Origin: Yimella lutea
Lineage (GTDB): Bacteria > Actinomycetota > Actinomycetes > Actinomycetales > Dermatophilaceae
Length of the DNA: 64,000 nucleotides
Direction of reading: 5' to 3'
NCBI RefSeq assembly: GCF_006715095.1
Contig: NZ_VFMO01000001.1
Span: 682,001 to 746,000 of the forward strand
A program made the translations under genes and the position numbers. The stretch's first letter is position 1. Each line of letters starts with the position of its first letter. Under the pieces are notes generated by a model. It saw nothing but the letters and a program-made list of their open reading frames with translations. It had not been told where the DNA came from and searched no databases. Shown piece after piece: positions 57,522 to 64,000 of the stretch.

Positions 57522-58387
57522 GCGCCTCGGTTCTGTTCGATGCACCCGGCCCGAAGGCTCGCCGCCGGCACATGATGCTCACCGTCGTCGGTGTGCTGTT
57601 GTTCTTGGTCGGAATGTTCCTGGTCTACAAGCGGCTGGACGACAAGGGCCAGTTCGCGCCGGCGCTGTGGAAGCCGCTGACCACCGGCACCGTCTGGCAG
57701 TCCCTGCTCGAGGGCCTGGTCGGCACGCTCAAGGCGGCCGCGATCGCGATCGTGATCGCCGGTGTCCTGGGTGTGCTCTTCGCCCTCGGCCGGATGTCGG
57801 AGATCGCGCCGCTGCGCTGGATCTGCTCGGTGTTCGTGGAGATCTTCCGCGCAGTCCCGGTGCTGTTGATGATGCTGTTCAGCTACGGCTACCTGTCCAC
57901 CAGTGGTGCCGTGGACGACGAACTGGCCCCGTTGTACGCTACCGTCACCGGTCTGGTGCTCTACAACTCCTCGGTGGTCGCCGAGGTCATCCGCTCCGGT
58001 GTCAACCAGTTGCCCAACGGGCAACGGGAGGCCGGTCTGTCGATCGGTCTGCGACCCAGCCAGACCCTGCGGATGGTTCAGCTGCCGCAGGCGATCACCG
58101 CGATGTTGCCGGCTTTGATCAGCCAGTTGGTCGTCGTGCTGAAGGACACCGCGCTCGGTTACAACGTGCTCTACAGCGAACTGCTGCGCACCGGCCAGGG
58201 CATCGGATCCAACAACGCGAATATCGTGCAGATGATGTTCGTGCTCGGTGTGATCTACATCCTGATCAACTACTCGCTGTCCAAGCTGGCCGAGTTCGTC
58301 GAGCGCCGGTTGAAGAACCGCGGTCGCGGATCGAGGAAGCAGCAGGTCACCGGCGGACCGGCGGTCGCTGCCGACGCAGCCGCGTAG
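57518..58387 (+). CDS. gluD: Glutamate ABC transporter permease GluD
   Basis: 289 residues. N-terminal about 85 residues with a first hydrophobic helix, then the permease core; coupling segment SSVVAEVIRSGVNQLPNGQR then EAGLSIGLRPSQTLR. C-terminal basic tail. Start ATG overlaps the gluC stop (ATGA). Operon ends at the hairpin 58401-58442. Confidence 0.93.
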   Translation: MSASVLFDAPGPKARRRHMMLTVVGVLLFLVGMFLVYKRLDDKGQFAPALWKPLTTGTVWQSLLEGLVGTLKAAAIAIVIAGVLGVLFALGRMSEIAPLRWICSVFVEIFRAVPVLLMMLFSYGYLSTSGAVDDELAPLYATVTGLVLYNSSVVAEVIRSGVNQLPNGQREAGLSIGLRPSQTLRMVQLPQAITAMLPALISQLVVVLKDTALGYNVLYSELLRTGQGIGSNNANIVQMMFVLGVIYILINYSLSKLAEFVERRLKNRGRGSRKQQVTGGPAVAADAAA

Positions 58388-58400
58388 TCCCGTTCTGCAG

Positions 58401-58446
58401 AAAGTCCGCAGCCTCGTCCCTTTGGGCGGGGCTGCGGACTTTCCTC
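58401..58446 (+). terminator. Terminator of the gluABCD operon
   Basis: AAAGTCCGCAGCC (58401-58413) pairs with GGCTGCGGACTTT (58430-58442), loop TCGTCCCTTTGGGCGG. CCTCATG follows. Confidence 0.85.
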
Positions 58447-58463
58447 ATGTCTACGATCGAACG

Positions 58464-59123
58464 GTGATTTCGGATGTGAGTTTCGACGGTTTCCCGGTGG
58501 CAGCGCTCGACTTCTACGACGACCTCGAGCAGGACAACAGCAAGGCGTTCTGGGACGCGCACCGCTCGACCTACGAGGAGTCGGTGCGCGCGCCGTTCGA
58601 GGCTCTCGCAGCGGACCTGGAGGACGAGTTCGGGTCGGCGAAGATCTTCCGCCCGAACCGCGACATCCGGTTCAGCAAGGACAAGACCCCGTACAAGACG
58701 CATCAGGGGATGTACGTGTCCGCTGCCGAGGCCACCGGGTGGTACGTGCAGTTGTCCGCCGCCGGTGTCATGGTCGGCCTCGGGTTCTACAACGCCCCGC
58801 CGGACCGACTCGCCCTGTTGCGCAAGGTGATCGACAGCCCGAGCGGCGCGACCCTCGAGCGCATGATCGGTGATCTGACGGCGCAGGGCTGGGCGCTCGG
58901 CGGTGACACCGTCAAGACCGCGCCGCGCGGTTACAGCGCAGACAACCCGCGCATCGAACTGCTGCGACACAGGACGATGTCGCTGTCGAAGCAGTACGGC
59001 TTCGAGCCGTTCGTGCACACCCCGGAGGTGTTGACGCGGATCCGGGACGACTGGCGCACCGGCCGACCCCTTGTCGACTGGCTCGCCACTCATCTCAGCG
59101 ACGATGGGACGGGTCTTCGTTGA
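58464..59123 (+). CDS. DUF2461 family protein
   Basis: 219 residues from GTG 58464. Landmarks of the family: FYDDLEQDNSKAFWDAHR (about 14-31) and RDIRFSKDKTPYKTHQGMY (about 70-90). No catalytic motif known to me; a conserved protein found in many bacteria. The stop codon lies in a REP-like element (59121 onward). Confidence 0.88.
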   Translation: MISDVSFDGFPVAALDFYDDLEQDNSKAFWDAHRSTYEESVRAPFEALAADLEDEFGSAKIFRPNRDIRFSKDKTPYKTHQGMYVSAAEATGWYVQLSAAGVMVGLGFYNAPPDRLALLRKVIDSPSGATLERMIGDLTAQGWALGGDTVKTAPRGYSADNPRIELLRHRTMSLSKQYGFEPFVHTPEVLTRIRDDWRTGRPLVDWLATHLSDDGTGLR

Positions 59124-59151
59124 GCCTTGGGCCTGACGGAGGAAGGCGCAG

Positions 59152-59190
59152 GTGCCGAAACCACGGCGCGATGGGCTGGGACTCAGCCGG
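59152..59190. repeat. REP-like dispersed repeat, copy 3
   Basis: 39-bp block GTGCCGAAACCACGGCGCGA then TGGGCTGGGACTCAGCCGG; 35 of 39 positions match 63160-63198. A TGAGCC precedes it at 59121. Lies beyond the 3' end of the patatin-like gene. Confidence 0.7.
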
Positions 59191-59202
59191 ACGCTGTTCA
59201 GC

Positions 59203-60195
59203 TCAGAGCCCTTGGGCGTCCAGGGCTTCGGCGGTCATAATCCGACCCAGTTCGATCATCTCCGCGGCGCGGTGGAATTCCAGCGTTCGGCACGCGTCCG
59301 AGGGCAACGTGACCAGGACGTCCGGCGGGTTGGATGCCATCCGGTACCGCGCGACCAGCGACGACATCGTGTCGAACGAGCGGTTGAAGATCTCGATCGT
59401 CGACAGGTCCTTCGGCATGCGCGACCCGAGCAGACGTGCCAGCGGGTCGGCGTCCAGGTCGGCGTCCTCGGCCGCACGGTTGGCGGTCAGTCGCGCAGAC
59501 AACCGCTGCATCGTCGGCGTCTCGAGGATCTCGTTGGTGCTCCGGCGAACTCGGCGAGCTCCTCGGGTCAACGCCTCGCTGCTTCCGATGATGGTGCGCA
59601 GCGGCGAGAGCGGCACACCCTCGTTCACGCCCTGACTCTGGCGAACACCGTTGAGCGAGATCGCGATCGTGATGTCGGAGGACACCGCGCGCGTGGGTTC
59701 GACGGGGATCGGGTTCATCAGGCCGCCGTCGACCAACATTCGTCCGTCGACGGTGATCGGGTGGATGACTCCGGGCATCGCGATCGATGCACGCACTGCG
59801 ATGTCGGCCGGACCCTTCTGGAACCACACCTCGCGGCGTCCGTCGAGGTCGGTGGCGACGGCGGTGAACGGGATCGGGAAGTCCTCGATCTGCGAATCGG
59901 CAAGCAGTGCACCGATCTTCGTCAGGATGCGCTCGGCTCGGACCACACCCGGGCCGCCGAGGCTCGGGTCGACCAGCCGCAGGATGTCGCGCTGGGTGAG
60001 ACTGAGCGCCCACTCCTTGAGGTTGTCCATCCGGCCGGACGCGGCGAAGCTGCCGACGAGAGCGCCCATCGAGGTGCCGGCGATCGTGACGACCTCGTGG
60101 CCGCGTTCGGCGATCACTTCGAGGGCGCCGATGTGGGCGTAGCCGCGGGCACCACCGGAGCCGAGTGCGATGGCAACTCTCTTCCCGGGTGTCAT
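59203..60195 (-). CDS. Patatin-like phospholipase (RssA-type)
   Basis: 330 residues from ATG 60195. Lipolytic acyl hydrolase with Ser-Asp dyad. Oxyanion hole GSGGARG (12-18), nucleophile elbow GTSMG with S42, and DGG with D156 (156-158). The C-terminal 110 residues are helical and less conserved. The upstream frame extension is not coding. No ribosome site is obvious. Substrate unknown. Confidence 0.9.
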   Translation of the reverse strand: MTPGKRVAIALGSGGARGYAHIGALEVIAERGHEVVTIAGTSMGALVGSFAASGRMDNLKEWALSLTQRDILRLVDPSLGGPGVVRAERILTKIGALLADSQIEDFPIPFTAVATDLDGRREVWFQKGPADIAVRASIAMPGVIHPITVDGRMLVDGGLMNPIPVEPTRAVSSDITIAISLNGVRQSQGVNEGVPLSPLRTIIGSSEALTRGARRVRRSTNEILETPTMQRLSARLTANRAAEDADLDADPLARLLGSRMPKDLSTIEIFNRSFDTMSSLVARYRMASNPPDVLVTLPSDACRTLEFHRAAEMIELGRIMTAEALDAQGL

Positions 60196-60326
60196 GACTG
60201 CAACTGTAGGACGGTGTGGCGTGGCACCAGTCGGCTGCCGGCACCGTGTGTGGCCGCCATGGTGACCGCGGTCACATGATGGATAGCATCGAGGCTGGTT
60301 CACCTCGACACAACGAAAGTGCGGTC

Positions 60327-61151
60327 ATGGACAAGGTTGTTGCGTCCGCGGCGCAGGCGGTGGCCGACATCGGCCCCGGTTCCTCGCTCGCGGTCGGCGG
60401 ATTCGGGCTCTGCGGCATCCCGACGGTTCTCATCAAGGCGCTGCACGACGCCGGCGCGGACGACCTGAAAGTGATCTCCAACAACTGCGGCGTTGACGGT
60501 GCCGGCCTGGGAATCCTGTTGGCCGACAAGCGGATCAGCCTCGTCCAGGCGTCTTATGTCGGTGAGAACAAGGAGTTCGCGCGGCAGTACCTGTCCGGCG
60601 AGCTCGAGGTTCGCCTGACCCCACAGGGCACCCTGGCCGAGAAGATGCGCGCCGGTGGTGCCGGCATCCCCGCGTTCTACACGCAGACCGGTGTCGGCAC
60701 TCAGGTGGCCGAGGGCGGCATGCCGTGGAAGTACGACGCCGACGGAGGTATCGAGATCGAGTCGCCGCCGAAGGAGACCCGCACCTTCGACAGCCTCGGC
60801 GCAGAGCACGAGTACGTGCTCGAGGAGTCGATCGTCACCGACTTCGCGCTGGTGCGTGCCTACAAGGGTGACCGTCACGGCAACCTCGTCTTCCGCACGT
60901 CGGCCCGCAACTTCAACCCGGCCTGTGCGATGGCCGGGCGCGTCACGATCGCCGAGGTCGAGCACCTCGTCGAGCCCGGTGAGATCGAGCCGGACGAAGT
61001 GCACCTGCCGGGCATCTACGTCCACCGCGTCGTGCCCCTGACGCCCGAGCAGGCGCAGGACAAGTTGATCGAGCGCACGACCACCCGTCAGCGTCCGGGC
61101 GCCGGCGCGGCCGGTGGCTCGGAGAGCGTCGCAGAAAGCAAGGAGGCCTGA
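60327..61151 (+). CDS. scoA: 3-oxoacid CoA-transferase subunit A
   Basis: 274 residues from ATG 60327. CoA transferase alpha: [13 protein letters not shown] (about 22-34), with the oxyanion-loop-type GGxxxxGxP. Transfers CoA from succinyl-CoA to acetoacetate or a similar 3-oxoacid. ScoB starts 2 bases after its stop. The C-terminal 20 residues are Ala/Gly/Ser-rich linker. Confidence 0.94.
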   Translation: MDKVVASAAQAVADIGPGSSLAVGGFGLCGIPTVLIKALHDAGADDLKVISNNCGVDGAGLGILLADKRISLVQASYVGENKEFARQYLSGELEVRLTPQGTLAEKMRAGGAGIPAFYTQTGVGTQVAEGGMPWKYDADGGIEIESPPKETRTFDSLGAEHEYVLEESIVTDFALVRAYKGDRHGNLVFRTSARNFNPACAMAGRVTIAEVEHLVEPGEIEPDEVHLPGIYVHRVVPLTPEQAQDKLIERTTTRQRPGAGAAGGSESVAESKEA

Positions 61152-61152
61152 G

Positions 61153-61785
61153 ATGGCTCTGTCCCGTGAACAGATGGCGGGTCGTGCGGCGCAGGAGCTG
61201 CAGGACGGCGACTACGTCAACCTCGGCATCGGCCTGCCGACGCTCGTGCCCAACTTCGTGGCCGACGACGTCGAACTCGTGCTGCAATCCGAGAACGGCA
61301 TCCTCGGCACCGGTGCCTATCCCTTTGAGGGGGAGGAGGACGCCGACCTCATCAACGCCGGCAAGGAGACGGTCACCCTGCGCAAGGGGGCGAGCATCTT
61401 CGACTCCTCGACCAGCTTCGGGATGATCCGCGGCGGCAAGGTCGACGCCGCGATCCTCGGCGCCATGCAGGTGAGCGCGGTCGGCGACATCGCCAACTGG
61501 ATGATCCCCGGCAAGATGGTCAAAGGAATGGGCGGGGCGATGGACCTGGTCCACGGCGCGAAGAAGGTCATCGTGCTGATGGAGCACGTCGCCAAGGACG
61601 GCAGCCACAAGATCGTGCAGGAGTGCTCGTTGCCGCTGACCGGCAAGAGAGTCGTCCAGCGCATCATCACCGACCTCGCGGTGATCGACGTGACCGACGA
61701 CGGTCTCGTCGTCCGGGAGATCGTCGATGGTCTGTCGCAGGAGGAACTGCAGGAGAAGACCGGCGTTCCGCTGACCTTCGCCTGA
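61153..61785 (+). CDS. scoB: 3-oxoacid CoA-transferase subunit B
   Basis: 210 residues from ATG 61153 (AAGGAGG). Contains the catalytic Glu (E47) in SENGILG, a NLGIGLPT segment, and the [19 protein letters not shown] region. With ScoA forms the complete enzyme for ketone-body use. Confidence 0.95.
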   Translation: MALSREQMAGRAAQELQDGDYVNLGIGLPTLVPNFVADDVELVLQSENGILGTGAYPFEGEEDADLINAGKETVTLRKGASIFDSSTSFGMIRGGKVDAAILGAMQVSAVGDIANWMIPGKMVKGMGGAMDLVHGAKKVIVLMEHVAKDGSHKIVQECSLPLTGKRVVQRIITDLAVIDVTDDGLVVREIVDGLSQEELQEKTGVPLTFA

Positions 61786-61901
61786 CCTCGCCGAGGCGTG
61801 CGGGCATCGACGTCATCGCGCGTCCCGCAGGGTCTCGCCAGAGGGCGGCCACGTAATCTGCTGACCATCGGCGTCGGTGGCGATTTTTGAGGAGACATGC
61901 G

Positions 61902-62927
61902 GTGAGTGAGTACGACGAGTTGGTGCGTCCGGAGCACCTCGGGCCCGCGTTGGCCGAAGCGACCGGTGACGAGGCATGGAGTGAGTTCGAGGCCAAGCTG
62001 ATCGCGGGCGGCAAGTCCAATCTCACCTTCGAACTGCGCTCCGGCGCAGGCGAACTCATCCTGCGCCGTCCACCGTCGGGCAAGCTGCTGCCGAGTGCTC
62101 ACGACATGGGTCGTGAGGCGCGGGTGCAGAAGGCGCTCGCCGGCACGTCGGTGCCGGTGCCCGAGATCGTGCTCGTCGACGAAGGCGAGTTGCTCGGACT
62201 GCCCTGCTATGTGATGCGCAAGGTCGACGGTCACGTGATCCGCGAAGCATTCCCCGAGGGATACGCCGACTCGGTCGACGACATGCAGCGCATCGCGGGG
62301 GCGCTGGTCGACACTCAGGCCGCGCTGCACCTGACCGACCCCGACTCTGTCGGGCTTGCTGACTTCGGCAAGGCCGAGGGGTTCATGCAGCGCCAAGTGC
62401 GTCGCTGGACCGAGCAGTGGCAGCGCTCGAAGACCATCGAGATTCCGCAGATGGACGAGCTCGGACGCCGCCTGTCCTCGGGGGCGCCTGCGCCGCAGCG
62501 GGTTTCGGTCATCCACGGTGATTTCCGGCTCGACAACTGCATGATGGATCCGAAGGACCCGGGCACGGTTGCCGCGGTCCTCGACTGGGAGCTCTCGGCG
62601 CTCGGCGACCCGCTCGCCGACCTGGCGCTGACCCTCTTCTACTGGGTCGAGGAGTCGGACGAGCCGGTCGGCATCACACCGTCCATCACCCGCACGCCGG
62701 GCTTCCCGGGACGCGACTTCGTCAAGAAGCGGTACGCCGAGCGCACCGGGCTCGACCTGTCGGATCTCGGCTTCTACGAGGCGTTCGCCGCGTTCAAGCT
62801 CGCCGGCATCGTCCAGGGCATCAACGCCCGGCAGAAGGCCGGTTCGATGGCGGGCCAGAACTTCGGCGAACTCGACCACCTTGTCAAGCACATCTCCCAG
62901 AAGGGTCTGGACACCCTCGACGCATGA
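61902..62927 (+). CDS. APH-fold phosphotransferase (ACAD10/11-like N-terminal type)
   Basis: 341 residues from GTG 61902 (GAGGAG). APH kinase-like fold with HGDFRLDN at 205-212 (catalytic Asp in HxDxxxxN) and DWE at 228-230 (the Mg2+ Asp). ACAD10/11-type proteins phosphorylate hydroxyacyl-CoAs; the adjacent scoAB genes give a fatty-acid or ketone-body context, though scoB ends 116 bases upstream so cotranscription is not certain. Substrate not proven; could be a general small-molecule kinase. Confidence 0.88.
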   Translation: MSEYDELVRPEHLGPALAEATGDEAWSEFEAKLIAGGKSNLTFELRSGAGELILRRPPSGKLLPSAHDMGREARVQKALAGTSVPVPEIVLVDEGELLGLPCYVMRKVDGHVIREAFPEGYADSVDDMQRIAGALVDTQAALHLTDPDSVGLADFGKAEGFMQRQVRRWTEQWQRSKTIEIPQMDELGRRLSSGAPAPQRVSVIHGDFRLDNCMMDPKDPGTVAAVLDWELSALGDPLADLALTLFYWVEESDEPVGITPSITRTPGFPGRDFVKKRYAERTGLDLSDLGFYEAFAAFKLAGIVQGINARQKAGSMAGQNFGELDHLVKHISQKGLDTLDA

Positions 62928-62928
62928 G

Positions 62929-63105
62929 CTACGCGGCTGACCGTCGTTCGTCGCGGCGGGCAAGCAGGATGATGACTACGGTGACCAGCGCCGCGACGAC
63001 CGATCTGTAACAGCGTGGCGGTCACGGACGACTTCTGGTTGCCGACGGCCTTGACGAGGTTCCCGCCGTGGACCACCTTGCTCGCTGCCTGCTTCGTCGG
63101 CGGCG
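62929..63105 (-). pseudogene. Frameshifted C-terminal remnant of a small membrane protein
   Basis: On the minus strand one frame reads PTKQAASKVVHGGNLVKAV then NQKSSVTATLLQ; one base shift later it continues as SVVAALVTVVIILLARRDER ending RRSAA and a stop at 62931-62929. A membrane helix followed by Arg. No start is visible. Family unknown (it resembles DUF3618-like small proteins only loosely). Confidence 0.5.
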
Positions 63106-63106
63106 T

Positions 63107-63198
63107 GGCTCAACCACCGCCGCTGGTTGAGCCGTGGGGGTGAGCTTGCGAACCCCCACGTGCCGAAACCAAGGCGAGATGCGCTGGGGCTCAGCCGG
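63107..63198. repeat. REP-like dispersed repeat, copy 4
   Basis: GGCTCAACCA (63107-63116) pairs with TGGTTGAGCC (63124-63133); GTGGGGG (63134-63140) with CCCCCAC (63153-63159); then a 39-bp block (63160-63198) matching copy 3 at 35 of 39 positions. The stop codon of the branching-enzyme gene (63191-63193) lies inside. Confidence 0.75.
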
Positions 63199-64000
63199 TG
63201 TAGCCGAACACGAGGGCCGAGTACGGGCCGATGTTGACCGTCGCTGCAGCCGGCTCGCCTTCCGCGGACACCGATCCTGCTGCGACTGAACCGAACTCGT
63301 CGGAGTAGCTCGTGCCGTCGGTGTTCAGCAACAGTTCCCAACCACCCGCGCCCGGGAAGCGCACCGGAACGTCGGAGCGTGCCTCGCCGCTGAAGTTCAG
63401 CACCACGACGACGCTGTCGTTCGGGCCGCCCTGCGCCCAGCGGTGGTAGGCGATGACGTTGGCGTCGTCGTCCGCGCTGACGACCTCGGTGTGTTGACCA
63501 CGCAGTCCGGCACTGCGTCCGGTTGCGTTGCGGCGCAACGCGATCAGGTCGCGCCAGATGTCGACCACGCCGGGCACCTGCTCGGTCAGCGACCAGTCCA
63601 GCGGGACCGTGTCCTGGAACCAGCCGTCCTGCAGGAACTCCTGACCCATGAACAGCATCGGGATGCCGGGGGAGGTCAGCATCGTCGCGGCACCGAGCGT
63701 GGCCATCTTCTGGGCGAGCTCGCCGGACGTGTCGTCGGGCGCGACCTCCAGCGGTACGCGCGCCTTCCCGTTCGCCACCTCGTCGTGCGACTCGGTGTAG
63801 ATGACTCGCTGGAACGCGTCGTCGTTGTACTTCTGCAGGATCGCTCCTGCGAGTGCCTCCAGCGAGCGGTGTTCGTCGGTGGATGCCTTCAGCGCCTCAC
63901 GCACCGGGTGCACGAACGCACCGTCCCATTGGGCGTGGAAAGCGGCGCCGGCCTCGTCCGTCGAACTGACCGCGGGGTTCTGCTGCATGTCCTCGGCGAT
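63191..64000 (-). CDS. GH13 alpha-glucan branching-enzyme-like protein, C-terminal part (cut by window edge)
   Basis: 270 codons in frame to the window end. Landmarks: TESHDEVANGKAR (about 93-105 from the window edge; region IV-type His-Asp) and GIPMLFMGQEFLQDGW (GlgB/amylase region VII). The end is an alpha-amylase C-terminal beta domain (VVVVLNFSGEARSDVPVRFP). It probably branches glycogen or an amylase-like glucan; the N-terminal catalytic residues lie outside. Confidence 0.88.
   Translation of the reverse strand: MAEDMQQNPAVSSTDEAGAAFHAQWDGAFVHPVREALKASTDEHRSLEALAGAILQKYNDDAFQRVIYTESHDEVANGKARVPLEVAPDDTSGELAQKMATLGAATMLTSPGIPMLFMGQEFLQDGWFQDTVPLDWSLTEQVPGVVDIWRDLIALRRNATGRSAGLRGQHTEVVSADDDANVIAYHRWAQGGPNDSVVVVLNFSGEARSDVPVRFPGAGGWELLLNTDGTSYSDEFGSVAAGSVSAEGEPAAATVNIGPYSALVFGYTG

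Overview
The window is chromosomal DNA from a high-GC Gram-positive bacterium (Actinomycetota, most likely Micrococcales). Evidence: strongly G/C-ending codons with many GTG starts, a DtxR/IdeR-type iron box, a glutamate ABC transporter in the corynebacterial gluABCD order, a DUF5063-recR pair downstream of dnaX-plsC, and an SRP RNA gene divergent from dnaX. Degenerate repeats of the form GGTTTCG...GGCTCAACCA recall intergenic repeats I associate with Dermacoccaceae-type genomes; that family placement is an inference. No prophage, transposase, CRISPR or plasmid genes were seen.

Layout. 1-9.9 kb: Eis-like acetyltransferase, PRC-barrel protein, cold-shock gene with a structured leader, a MecA-type penicillin-binding protein, an LCP cell-wall ligase, tRNA-Ser(GCU) and a two-component system. 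10-14.4 kb: glycerol catabolism, glpD divergent from glpFK. 14.4-19.4 kb: a five-gene iron-siderophore uptake operon (SIP reductase, binding lipoprotein, two permeases, ATPase) behind tandem iron boxes. 19.4-26.4 kb: decayed genes (SDR, CaiB, IclR, GNAT and GH3 remnants) mixed with intact corA-fumC, a transglutaminase-like gene and a TauE exporter. 26.5-36 kb: acyl-CoA ligase, tRNA-Arg, phosphoesterase, peptide deformylase, small membrane proteins, Rsm22-like methyltransferase, truncated MFS gene, upp and tadA. 36-42 kb: GAF regulator, flavin monooxygenase and SDR cassette, tRNA-Ser(CGA), AraC fragment and an FMN-dependent lactate-type oxidase. 42-46 kb: HerA-like ATPase between two LytR_C proteins, MerR regulator, tRNA-Ser(GGA) and SRP RNA. 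46-51.3 kb: dnaX-plsC, recR-DUF5063 and a PAP2 protein. 51.5-55 kb: lysC-asd and a second Asd homologue. 55-58.4 kb: gluABCD. 58.4-64 kb: DUF2461, patatin, CoA-transferase pair, acyl-CoA-associated kinase homologue and the 3' part of a branching-enzyme-like gene.

How the genes fit together: most are housekeeping genes for wall synthesis, glycerol and fatty-acid use, iron and glutamate import, the aspartate pathway, and replication or repair. The most notable feature is the gene directly after asd. It keeps the Asd fold signatures but has lost the catalytic cysteine and the substrate-binding arginines, so it looks like a pseudoenzyme in the aspartate operon. The second theme is ongoing gene loss: about eight broken or truncated genes lie in 64 kb, several cut exactly at the edge of an intact neighbour.
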